A stretch of DNA of 64,000 nt from contig JAZHRO010000002.1 of the NCBI GenBank assembly GCA_037157565.1, positions 73,520,001 through 73,584,000 on the forward strand, in the 5' to 3' direction. The number at the start of each line of letters is the position of its first letter. Position 1 is the first letter of the stretch. The notes below the pieces were generated by a model. That model did no database searches. It had not been told where the DNA came from and worked only from the letters and a program-made list of their open reading frames with translations. The DNA is from Thalassia testudinum (taxonomy: Eukaryota; Streptophyta; Magnoliopsida; Alismatales; Hydrocharitaceae). Made by a program: the position numbers and the translations under genes. Of the stretch, positions 46,451-57,375 are shown piece after piece.

Positions 46451-49400
46451 AGACTGTAAACAACAAGGATCCCACCTTCCCAACCACAACCGAACCCGCG
46501 AAATATAATTAACAGAGGCCCCAATTCGCAAGGGTTCCAAAGCAACGTCGGGTAGGCTCACATGGTCCAGCCAGCCCCACAAACACCTCCTGGGTTTGGC
46601 ACTTCTTCGTCCTCGTATTCTCAAGGATCACCCCATGGCCCCAATGCCTCTACGAATGCGGAGGCCTTAAGAAGCAGCACCAAAACCCAGGATCCCAAAT
46701 GATCGACTCCCCCCGAGACTTTACCTGTTGAAATACCCGACTCAGAAGAGGCACCAACCAAGGACCCAGACATGGAACCAATCCACATTCAGACACCCTA
46801 CCCTGAGGCCTTGGAAACAATCAAGAAAAAGAATACTGTGGAAACTGAGGAGCTGTTAGAAATTTTTAAGTAAGTACAGATTAATATTCCGCTCCTAGAA
46901 GCCGTCAAACACATCACTGCTTACGCCAAGTTTTTAAAGGATGCCTGTACACCCAGGCGTAAGCCAAGACCGCAAGCACCTAGGAAGGTTGTACTTTCTG
47001 AGCAAGCAACTTCCGTGATATCAAGCAACCTCCCACTCAAGCGAACTGACCCAGGAGCACCCCTGATTTCCTGCAATATCGGGGACATGACGTTTGATAG
47101 AGCGCTCCTGGACCTAGGTGCTTCTATCAATCTAATTCCAACAACCCTGTACCACCAATTTGGTTTTGGGGAGCTGACACCAACCCCTGTCACCATCCAG
47201 CTGGCTGATAGATCTGTGAAAACCCCGAAGGGGGTTGTCGAGGACGTAATTGTACGGGTCAAGGACTTCTATTTCTCGGTCAACTTTTTGGTGCTCGACA
47301 TGGAAGTCCCTGAAAAATTACAGAATGCACCCATAATTTTAGGCAGACCTTTCTTAGCTACGGCTAAAGCAAACATTGATTGGGACACGGGATGTATGGA
47401 AATCACCTTTGGGGACAGGAAAATGCAATTAGATATCTTCCGGGCGACAAAGTCTTTTAATTGCGATTACATTGAGGAACATGATCCCATGGAAACTTTA
47501 ATCGAGGAATGCCTCAACCTCAGTTCTGTCTCAGACCACCAAACCCATAGTTCTGACCTGTCACCATCATTACCCGTGGACCTCTGTAAGGTTAAGTATC
47601 ATCACATGACACCATTTGAAGAGATCGATGTTGATCAACTACCGCCCTTTCCCTTCCCATCGACTGTGGTCCCACCCGCACCCAAACTTAAACTATTGCC
47701 CGAGAATCTCAAGTATGTCTTCTTGGGACCTAACCAGACCGTCCCAGTGATTATTAATTCTCATCTAACCAAGGATCAGGAACTCAAGTTGACTGCGACC
47801 CTTTCAAAACATCGGGCCGCCATTGGTTGGACCATTTCGGATTTAAGAGGAATTAGCCCCACCTATTGCACCCACACGATTTACCTGGAAGACGGGGCCC
47901 GACCTTCCCGCCAGATGCAGAGACGTTTAAACCCTAATATGCAGCAGGTCGTTAAAAAAGAAATCATCAAGTGACTTGACGCCGACATCATCTACCCTAT
48001 CTCCGATAGCCCCTGGGTGAGCCCCACTCAAGTGGTTCCAAAGAAAGCTGGGCTCACCGTTGCCACCAATGATCATGGCGAATCCATCCCCACCCGCACC
48101 ACTACCGCATGGCGGATGTGTATTGATTATAGGAAGCTTAATGAAGCCACTAAGAAGGACCACTTCCCCTTGCCATTCATTGACCAAATCCTTGAAAGAT
48201 TGGTAGGGTAGAAGTATTTTTGCTTCCTGGATGGATATTCAGGATATAACCAAGTCGCAATTGCTCCAGAAGATCAGGAAAAGACCACATTCACTTGCCC
48301 GTATCGCACGTTTGCATTCCGTCGAATGCCGTTCGGGTTATGCAACGCACCTGCGACCTTCCAACGTTGCATGCTAGCCATCTTTTCAGAAATGGTGGGT
48401 GAATACTTGGAGGTCTTTATGGATGATTTCTCTGTATTCGGGAATTCATTCGACCATTGTCTGAGCAACTTGGAGAAAATCCTGAAACGATGTATCGAGG
48501 TTAACTTGGTGTTAAGTTGGGAAAAAAGCCATTTTATGGTTCAAGAAGGAATTGTCCTAGGTCACATCGTCGCGCATAGGGGTATCGAGGTAGATCGAGC
48601 TAACGTTGATTTAATTTCCAAACTTCCTCCACCTAGTTCGGTCCGGCAGATTCGCTCCTTCCTAGGACATGTTAGCTTCTACCGAAGGTTCATCAAAGAC
48701 TTTTCCAAGCTTTCAAAACCCTTGACCGACCTTCTAGCCAACGACGCCATATTCCACATGTCTCCTGATTGCATCCAAGCTTATCACACCCTCCGGGACT
48801 TAGTCTCCACCGCACCTGTACTTCAACCCCCAGACTGGTCCCAGGACTTTGAGATTATGTGTGATGCATCAGATTTTGCCATAGGCGCTGTCCTGGGACA
48901 AAGGCAAGATAAGAAGCCCATGGTGATCTACTATGCGAGCAAAACGTTGGATGAGGCCCAACGTAATTATACCGTCACAGAAAAAGAGTTGCTCGCTGTA
49001 GTATTTAGACTTGAAAATTTTCGCTCATACTTGCTAGGATCCCACGTGACTATTTACACTGACCATTCAGCCATCCAGCACCTATTGGCCAAAAAGGACG
49101 CAAAGCCCAGGCTCATCAGATGGATCCTGCTTTTGCAGGAATTTGACCTGGAAATCCGAAACAAGGCCGGATCGAAAAATGTGGTGGCTACCACTTGTCG
49201 AGACTTCATCCAGACCACATTGGACCCTCCCTACCTCTATCTGATACCTTCCCTGATGAACACATCCTAGCCGTGCAAGACAAGAAAATGCCATGGTATG
49301 CTGACTACGTCAATTACCTGGTTATAGGACAAACCCCGCACAACTGGTCTAGACAGCAACGGGACAGGTTCTTGGCTGAGGCCAAGTACTATTTCTGGGA

Positions 49401-50531
49401 TGATCCCATGTTGTTTCGCCTCTGTGCTGATCAGATCATCAGAAGGTGTATCCCTGAAGATGAAGTTCAGAGTGTGCTTTCCTTTTGTCATGAGCAAGCA
49501 TGTGGCGGCCACTTCTATGGAAAGAAAACAGCTGCAAAAGTATTGCAGTCTGGATTTTACTGGCCGTCCCTATTTAAGGATGCACACATCTTTGCCAAAA
49601 CCTGCTCACGCTGCCAAACACTGGGGACCATGACCAAGAAAGATATGATGCCCCTTCAGTCCATTTTGATTGTCAAAATCTTTGACGTTTGGGGTATCGA
49701 TTTTATGGGCCCCTTTCCACCATCCAACGGCTTCGAGTACATCCTGGTCTCAGTAGACTATGTTTCCAAATGGATTGAAGCCGTCGCCACCCGACGATGT
49801 GATCACAAGACTGTCATGGACTTTGTGAAGAAGAACATCTTTTCCCGATTTGGAATACCCAAGGCCATGATCAGTAATGGTGGAAGCCATTTTATCCATT
49901 CCCAATTCCGTGCCCTACTTAGAAAATACGGGGTAAACCACCGCATTTCCACCCCATATCATCCACAAACAAATGAGCAGATTGAGGTCTCCAATAGACA
50001 AATCAAGAGCATTTTACAAAAGACTGTGAGACCTGACAGGAAAGACTGGTCACACGACTTGATGATGCCCTGTGGGCATACAGGATCGCTTTCAAGACCC
50101 CGATAGGCATGTCGACTTATCGCCTGGTCTTCGGCAAGGCCTGCCATCTTCCTGTCGAATTGGAACACCAAGCTTACTGGGCTGTCAAGCAGTGTAACAG
50201 GGATCCCCAGTTAGCCGGTGCGTAGAGGATGCTGCAATTATCTGAGCTCGAAGAAATCTGTCGGGACGCCTTTGACAATAGTCGACTGTATAAGGAGAAA
50301 ATGAAAGCTGTCCACGACCGACTCATTCATAGAAAAACCTTTGAGCCTAACCAGCAAGTTTGGCTGTTTGATGCACGCCTAAAACTCTTCCTAGGGAAAC
50401 TCAGGTCCAAATGGACAGGACCATTTCGGGTGGTTAAGCCCTATTCTAATGGGGCGGTAGAAATCGCTGATCTTAACACTGGGCACACTTTTACAGTTAA
50501 TGGTCAAAGATTGAAACATTTCCTGGCCTAG
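46451..50531 (+). pseudogene. Element E pol: protease, RT, RNase H, integrase
   Basis: After a degraded linker, protease (47015-47974, LLDLGASINLIP) ends at a TGA where D has TGG. RT has MCIDYRKLNEATKKDHFPLP, a TAG at about 48210, then RRMPFGLCNAPATF and FMDD (48326-49270). RNase H has FEIMCDASDFAIGAVLG and IYTDHSAIQHL, and a frameshift lies near 49190. Integrase (49195-50106) has HEQACGGHF and CSRCQTLG, GIDFMGPF and NEQIEVSNRQ. The second catalytic Asp is replaced (MISNGGSHF). A frameshift near 50050 precedes the C-terminal part ending HFLA at 50531. Confidence 0.88.
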
Positions 50532-51908
50532 GTACCCCCCAAGGAAAGTGTCACCCTCGTTGAGGGCTAACACCGAGCACTGCCCAGCTGGAGGCGTTAA
50601 ACTCAGCGCTTCCTGGGAGGCAACCCAGAGGATTCAGACTGATCTGGTAGTTCATGTCATTCAGGTACTATCTTTTTGAACCCTTTTGCATCATGTATCT
50701 GCCAATGAGGACATTATCCAACTTAAGCATGGGGGGGTGGTAAATTGCATAATTCGGAGCTCAATTAATCAGTCTGAATGAATAAATTAATTAAAAAAAA
50801 ATTAGGAAGAAAACTTAGGCATTAAAAACTTGTCAATAGTGGGAAATAATACAGAAAGAACTTAAACACTTAGACTTTTTAGGCCTTCAAGCTTAATCAG
50901 CCCTGGTGTCCGTTAAAATATGGATTTAGCGGCGAATCCTTGCAACCTTAAGCTATTCTAATCCACCTACTAAATAAGGTAATAAGTATACGACTTATTA
51001 ACTCACCCTCTAACTCAGAAAAACTTTGAGTCTAAGCATCTACGTAGATTTTTGCACAGACTCACTTCTCAGAGATTTTGACAGAAATTGGGTAGCTAAT
51101 GAACTCTCTAGGGTGGTATGGCTGGCAAGTTGTCGTGGGTAACAGCCCATTGGCAGGTTGTCCAGAACCCAGCCATAGGCCATTTCTTTTTCATTACCTT
51201 TAGGTACATTTGAGAACAGGGAAGCTACCTACCAAAAAAAACAAGAAGAAAAGAAAATAAACCACACTTCACCGCACAAGTATGGCTGGTAAGTGATCAT
51301 GGGTAACAGCCCATTAGTCGGTTGTCCAAAGCCCAGCTCAATAATTGCACAAAAAAGACCAAAACACCTAAGGAAGAAGCGGGGAAGTAGTACAAGCCGG
51401 GGAGATATACACTGGAAAATTCCTTGTGTTGGCACCAATTAAAACAAATGTAGGGAGAAAGCTACCAATCGAACAAATACACCTTCAGGCAAATTTGTTT
51501 CTTTTTCCGGTCACCGAGAGGCGTAGAAACTCGAAGTCTATCTCAATTACCGTTAAGTGAGTATATCACAACATTCACACCAAGATGCTTAGCACTTAGG
51601 ATTTTGACCGAGTTTTGGGTGGGTTGGGTAGCCATAAAAACTTACCAACCCACACTGAATTCCGAAAAAAATTCTTAAAAAATATATATACGTATGTATA
51701 GTTATATATACATTAAAGTAAGGAATCGGGCGATTTATATTTTGGCAAACACCTGGACGCTGCTTAGTCTTTGTAAATTAAGATCTACGTATATTTTCCC
51801 TTATTGACAAGTAACGAAGTGCCTAAGCAATTACTTCTTGAATTCTGCAAGGAAATAAAGATTAGAATAAACCTTGCTAGGGACTAGCAAAGAGAAAGCA
51901 TGGGGGTA
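50532..51908 (+). other. Element E post-integrase noncoding region
   Basis: Holds, in order: the CTGGGAGGCAACCCAG hairpin motif (about 50608-50626), an internal polypurine-like motif (aacttaagcatggggggg, about 50722-50740), two copies of a module of about 60 bp starting tatggctgg (51117-51177 and 51281-51340), an AT-rich stretch, a TTGCTAG/CTAGCAA hairpin (51874-51890) and the polypurine tract. No coding frame is recognised. Confidence 0.7.
51891..51908 (+). other. Polypurine tract of element E
   Basis: agagaaagcatgggggta, immediately before the TGATAG start of the 3' LTR. The equivalent in D is at 60661-60675. Confidence 0.8.
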
Positions 51909-52932
51909 TGATAGCACCACACAAGGGGGTAATAATTATGTTGAATATGGCCCATCTTTAGAATAAAAGGTACAACATAAGTAGAATAGGAGCATTGCAT
52001 GCAACATGTACCAAGATTGCTTATAAACTGTATTAATGGCCATTTGTGTAAGCATTTGTCAAAGCAGGCCTCAGATGAGCAATCAGACCGCACAGATGGA
52101 TTTAGAACGACGAATGGAGTCCAACGGACTCAAGATGGGCCAAATCCGACATCCGGAGCTCCTACAATGGGCCCAAGAAGTTCTGACCGTTGATCTGGAG
52201 ATCAACGGCCCAGATTGTGCCACGTCAGCCCCGCCCCCACCGCACGCACGCCTTCAGCCAGCTATGGATAGATCTCGGCCGTCGATCTTCGATCGAACAT
52301 CCGAGATCCGCGCGCCCGCCCACGGTCGCCGCGACAAAAGCGCGGGCGTGGCGCAACGGTTAGCGCACACGCCCGCATCCATGCGACGCGCGTTCGAGCC
52401 GCGCGAGGGGCGATTTGAAGGCGGGCGAAGGGCGCGGAGAAATGGGGCCCCCGATCAGCAACGGGCGGCCAGGATCTCACCACGCGGCGCGACCGCAGCG
52501 CACGAGCGCCCACGCGCGCACGCACGCCGGGCAGAGACGCGCGTGCACATGCGCGCCCAAGGCGCAATCTCAACGCGGGCGAGGAAGACTCTCAAGATCG
52601 GACGGCTCTCGTTCAGCTGCCACGGATCGTGCGAGGAGAAGGAAAGGGGCGGGCGGCTGACCGGCGGCAGGCTGCGGCTGACCGGCGGCGAGAGGGCTAC
52701 ACCAACGCTTTTGGAAGCGGTTTTAGCGACGCTCTGGATGTCACTAAAGGCCCTTCTTCTTTTAGGAAGCCCTTAACTCTATTTAAACCCCCTCCAACCA
52801 CCATTCAAGGCATTCACTCCCCCTTGCAACTACTTCACTCCTCTCTTAGCTAGCTTTAGGCACTCTTGTAATCGCCGGAGACGACGAGCCGCCGACGGAG
52901 CCTCCTCCACCGCCGTGGCTGCCTCGTCGCTC

Positions 52933-52969
<37 letters not shown>

Positions 52970-53328
52970 GCTTTCCATTACTTTTGTTGAAGCATGTATT
53001 TAATGTTGTAAGTTATGAACTACGAATGCATGTTTAATGAAGCTATTTTTCGTTCAATTGCCATTTTAATTTCTGTTCAAGTTGCATGATCAAAATCAAG
53101 AGCTTTCTAACCCTAAACTCTCTCTCTCTATCTCTCTCTCGGTTTTCAAAATCGCATCTTTCGCAAGCAAAACTCCGCCTTTTCCGTGACAAGTGATAAA
53201 CAAAAATCCGATTTCCACACCTCCCTGAGACCGACACTCGGACTCACCTCCGTTTACTTCTTTTAAAATCGACGTATCAAGTGTGACTATAACGACACCT
53301 CTTAACACACACGCATAAAGACACGTCA
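51909..53328 (+). repeat. 3' LTR of element E
   Basis: 1420-bp partner of 42376-43775 with a normal TG start, the tRNA-like module (52342-52404), a longer (CT)n tract (about 52934-52967) and CA end. The two copies differ at many positions, so the insertion is not recent. Confidence 0.9.
52342..52404 (+). other. tRNA-like module with A and B boxes in the E 3' LTR
   Basis: TGGCGCAACGG (52349-52359) matches the A box and GTTCGAGCC (52392-52400) the B box, 32 bp apart. A D-arm-like hairpin, GCGC/GCGC around AACGGTTA (52351-52366), is extended by an outer 9-bp stem (52342-52350 with 52368-52376). A T-arm-like hairpin, GCGCG-TTCGAGC-CGCGC, is at 52388-52404. It resembles elongator tRNA-Met in the boxes; there is no acceptor stem. 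Possibly a SINE- or tRNA-derived LTR segment. Confidence 0.55.
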
Positions 53329-53607
53329 CTTGCCACCTTCCTGTCGAGTTGGAACCCTGGGCTTATTGGGTCGTTAAGCAATGTAACATGGATTCCCAGT
53401 TAGCGAGTGCGTAGAGGACGCTCCAACTCTTCGAGCTCGAGGAAATTCGTCGGGATGCCTTTGAGAATAGTCGGCTGTAAAAGGAGAAAATGAAAGTCGT
53501 CCACGACCGACTCATCCATAGAAAGACCTTCAAGCCTAACCAGCAAGTTTGGCTTTTTGAAGCCCGACTAAAACTCTTTCCAGGGAAACTCAGGTCCAAG
53601 TGGACAG
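53329..53607 (+). pseudogene. Element D integrase C-terminal fragment
   Basis: Resumes D pol after [36 protein letters not shown] and NQQVWLFEARLKLFPGKLRSKW, homologous to E 50139-50420. It has stops, then is cut at 53608 by element F. Confidence 0.82.
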
Positions 53608-54022
53608 TGTTGGTGCTAGAGCACCGTGATCATTTATTTTGATGATAAAAAAACACGTTTCATTTAACATTTGCACTTGAAGTCTTAGATTTCAGGTCAA
53701 TTGCAAATGGAGACGTGGTTAAACGGAGTTCGAGCTCGCAGCCATGGCGAATTGGAGGAGCTTGACGGAGAACAGAGGAGCTTCGCGAGGAGCGATGGCT
53801 TGAAGAAGGAAGGAGATGAAGAATAGGATAGATTTCCTTTCATGCTTGTACTCTATGTATTTTTGTTTCTTTTGTTACTCTTTATTTTGTTACTTAAAAT
53901 ATCATGTTAAAGAGTCTCAAAGTACCCTAATAGTAGTCCTAGGAATACCTGCACTACCCTAGGATACTTAGGCTTTCTGTAGAGAACTTAGAAATCAAAA
54001 TAGGGTTCAAATAGCCATTTCA

Positions 54023-54565
54023 GACGTCTAATTTGAAAATCAGATGTCTGATAAATACTTTTAAGACATCTGAATGTTGACTCAGACGTCCGACTATATT
54101 TAGGCTGGACTTAGTTAGTTCTGTCTGATGAAATCAAACGTCCAGACCTTAGTCCAGACGTCTTAGAAGACGTCTGATAATTTTTCCAGATGTCCAATTA
54201 GTGGACCGTTGGCTGGCTTAGCAATCAATGAAGGATATGACCATTAGGCCCGTATCAGACGTCCGTAGAGGACCCCAGACGCCTGATACATGACCGTTTT
54301 GCCTCGGCTGACCGAAAATATCTTCTCATATATTTTATAGCCATTGCACTCTCTTGGGAATCCATTTCTGCTGAAAAGTAGCTTTCCAGACGTCCAGATA
54401 TCACTCCAGATGTCCTGTATGTTGTCTGATGACAATTCACTAGAACCCTATTTAGATCTCATTCAAGTCAGGAAGGGAACCCGCCTATAATCAGACGTCC
54501 GACTTTGTTCCCAAACGTCTTAAACTGGTTTTCCAGACGTCCGATGCTAGGATCAGACGTCTGAT
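54023..54565. promoter_or_regulatory. GACGTC-centred repeat array in the F promoter
   Basis: About nine exact GACGTC cores plus degenerate ones (cagatgtctg, aagacatctg, cagacgcctg) spread over 540 bp, 110-650 bp upstream of the TATA box. Variants are mainly C-to-T or G-to-A changes of CAGACGTCTG/CAGACGTCCG, as in A and B. Confidence 0.7.
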
Positions 54566-54674
54566 AACCCTATCAGTGTAATGATTAATCCTGATTTCGG
54601 TTAGATTTTCTTGGACCTTGCCCCCAACGGCTATGGAAGCCTTCCAAGGCCTTCCAAAGCCTTCCTAGGGCCTC

Positions 54675-54682
54675 TATAAATA
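54675..54682 (+). promoter_or_regulatory. TATA box of the F LTR
   Basis: TATAAATA in cctctataaatagaagag. The right LTR copy is altered to tataaacag (58431-58439). Confidence 0.65.
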
Positions 54683-55329
54683 GAAGAGAACCTTTACCAC
54701 TCAAAACACACACCAAGTACAAGCATTTCCCCATCCTTGTGTCAAATTGATCTATAGAAGAAGCTCTCGCTCCTCAAGCACTCACTTCACCTAAGAGCTT
54801 CGTGCTGCTGTGCACCTTCTCTCCCACCGTAGTTCACCAGAGCGTTGTTGTGCCATTGCGTCGTTCACGCACCTGCGTCATCGATTCGACGCACTCTTGC
54901 AAAGGGAAGCATCCTTACTCCTATAGAAGCTTAGGTTAAGAATATCTTTGTTGGCTCTATAGGACTATTCCTGTATTTTACTTTGCTTGTGTTGGGTATT
55001 CGCTTTGCGAATTTCCATCTCCTTCGTGAGACAAAATCCTTCTCGTGAAGAGAAGGGGTTTGAGGTACGCTACCCTCGTATAAAGTAGCATTATTGTTAT
55101 TGAGGTTGTACTACCCTTGATTAAGTAGTACGTTAGTGGATTTGATTAACTTGGTTGATCGAAAAATCCTAACTCGAGAGGGTTAGGTGGTGGTTTTCAC
55201 CCGGGTTGGGTTTCCACCTAAAAATCATTGTGTACATTGTGTGATTGTTTATTTTGTGAGATTGTTATATTTTAATTTCGCATTTTTACGTCACGCTGAT
55301 CTCACCGCCTCCAAGTAGGGATTTACAAT

Positions 55330-55341
55330 TGGTATTAAAGC
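55330..55341 (+). other. Degenerate primer-binding site of element F
   Basis: TGGTATTAAAGC differs from the iMet site TGGTATCAGAGC at two positions and lies three bases after the LTR. Confidence 0.65.
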
Positions 55342-55381
55342 AGGTTTCGCATTTTCGGCATTACACATCGGCGAAGATCCG

Positions 55382-57045
55382 ATGGAGGGAAGCGTCACCG
55401 CGACCAGAATCGTCGAGGGGCAGTTCACCGTCCGACCGCCTTTCTTCGATGGAAGCAACTACGGCTACTGGAAGTTACGAATTAAGATGTGGCTTCAAGC
55501 TACCAACTTCGCATTATGGGAACGTTGTGAGACCCCATACGAAGTCTTGGAGAAACCCGATAGAGGCTATTCGCAGCAGCAGACTCGCGAGCTTTCCTTC
55601 AATGCGAAAGCTATGAATGCGTTATACTACGCCCTTAGCCCAGAGGAATTCAACCGTATATCTTAGTGCGCCACTGCATATGAGGTATGGCACACTTTAG
55701 AAGTTACACATGAAGGTACGACTAAGGTAAAGTCTTCTAAAATTAATTTACTTTCACAAGAATTTGAATCATTTTCTATGACGAAACTTTAAGTGAGATG
55801 AACACTAGATTCATTCTCATAGTAAATAATTTAAAAGCTTTAAGGAAGACCTTCATTAAGGGGGAGCTTCAAGGAAAGCTGCTCCATTCCCTTGGACCAG
55901 AATGGAAGCAAAAAGTCACCACGATTGAGGAAGCTCAATATGGAGGATCTCCTAGGCAATCTAATGGCCTACGAGACAAAGTTGAATCAAAACACACCAG
56001 AACCAAGACTGAAGAAGACCCTCGCATTCAGAGCCGCGTCAGATAGCGAGGTAAGTTCTGACAACGATGACTTTAAGATCTTACCTAAAAAGTTTTCCAA
56101 GTTTCATAGGAAATCAAAGAAAGAAAAGGAGAAGGAAAGCCAGAGACATTGCTACCACTGCAACGAGAAAGGGCATCTACGACCAGAATGCCCACTTCTC
56201 AAAAATGAGAAGGAAAAGGAGAAGTCTAAGAAGGAGTTCCAAGTAACTTGGGACGACTCGAGCTCAGAGGAAGAAGAAGAGCGGAACCCCGAGGAAGAAA
56301 CCGCTTGCTTTGGTTTCATGGCCAGAGGAAGTGATAGTGACAGCGAAAGCGGAAGCGACTCCAACAACAAGGTAAATTCTGATTTACAAAATGCTTTCAT
56401 TGAGCTTTTTGAAGTTAGTAAATCACTTAAGATAGAAAATAAAAATATTAAAAAGAACCTTAGTTTTCTTAAAAATGAAAATGAAAAGTTAGAAAAATAA
56501 CTTAAGGATCTAGAAGCTAATCCTAAAAATGATAACTTAATCAATGAAAATACTAAATTGATTGAGGAAAATACTAGTCTAAAGTTAGAATTTTTGATTT
56601 AAAGACTAAGATGAATATTATAGAAAAAGAAATTGCATGTCTTAAGGAGAAATCAAATAATTTAATAAATAAGGTAGATAACTCATATTGCCCTAAGGTT
56701 GAGAAAGGATTTCCATCAAGGAGACCCGCTAACAGATCAGGATCCAAGCTCACTTGGATACCGAAGAAAGATTTGGAATCCTGTTTTGTAGTTCATAAAG
56801 ATTACAACGCAAAGGACTGGACCTACAAGCTTAAACAAGGTCAAGTTGAGTTGAGAGGACTAAAGAGTAGACCAAGAAGAAGGATAAGAAGATCGATGAG
56901 ACGGCGAACAAACGATGGACCCACCGCACGTCGACCGCCAGATTGGAGACCAACGTCGATGCCCAGGCCTCCAAGCTACAGATGGGAGTCCCATCCGATG
57001 TGGCATCCACCACCTCCATTTAGACCATTTTATTGGCCATGGTAG
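55382..57045 (+). pseudogene. Element F copia-type gag with unusual C-terminus
   Basis: ATG at 55382 (MEGSVTATRIVEGQF). The first 95 codons match the plant copia gag start (FFDGSNYGYWKLRIKMWLQ). After stops, a UBN2-type part follows, then the zinc knuckle CYHCNEKGHLRPECP, an acidic DDSSSEEEEE stretch, MARGSDSDSE and a lysine-rich coiled-coil-like segment (to 56500). In another frame (56611-57045) come GSKLTWIPKK and a C-terminus of about 55 residues rich in Arg, Pro and Trp, ending FRPFYWPW. In complete copia elements protease would follow the WIPK-like motif; here the frame stops instead. Confidence 0.75.
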
Positions 57046-57375
57046 GTGTGGTAAAACCCTTTACCCTATCCTTTTATCATTAGCATATAGATAGGGAGAG
57101 TTAAAATTATGAGCTAATTGGCAATTACTAAGGGGGAGATGTAAGCTAAATTTCCTTTAGTAAGAGGGAGAAAAATAATAGCTATCCTGTTGTTACAAAA
57201 AGGGGGAAGACATTACTCTTGTTAAAAGAAATTCAACTCATTTATAGAAGAACATGTTTTAAGGGGGAGTTATAGGAAATTTAAAATCAATTTAACCTTT
57301 TTGATAATGTCAAAAAGGGGTAGGATTTTTTTGCATTATTATTTATGGTTTTATCATCATCAAAAAGGGGAAGAT
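57046..57375 (+). other. Element F 3' internal region and polypurine tract
   Basis: Noncoding DNA with several AAGGGGGAG-type purine runs (about 57130, 57200, 57260) and a final aaaaaggggaagat at 57362-57375 directly before the 3' LTR, taken as the polypurine tract. Confidence 0.7.

Larger units (their letters stand above)
42376..53328 (+). mobile_element. Element E: Athila-like Ty3 retrotransposon inside D integrase
   Basis: 10,953 bp with LTRs 42376-43775 (1400 bp) and 51909-53328 (1420 bp). The flanking sequences attgc (42371-42375) and cttgc (53329-53333) match at four of five bases. The left LTR begins TA instead of TG. It has a tRNA-Asp primer site at 43781, gag, protease-RT-RNase H-integrase, a 1.4-kb noncoding 3' region and a polypurine tract. 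No env-like frame is visible. It is the same family as D but better preserved, though frameshifts and stops are present. Confidence 0.9.
53608..55327 (+). repeat. 5' LTR of element F
   Basis: Contains the GACGTC-centred repeats (54023-54565), a TATAAATA box at 54675-54682 and a CCTAAC/GTTAGG dyad near 55167-55186. It ends ggatttaca before the primer site. Confidence 0.87.

Noticed and set aside
50532..51908. Env-like gene expected after integrase in Athila elements
   Set aside because: No frame above about 70 codons with signal or membrane segments is present in E or in the D equivalent.
52342..52404. Functional tRNA gene
   Set aside because: Boxes and two arms are present, but no acceptor stem or 7-nt anticodon loop can be drawn; reported only as a tRNA-like module.
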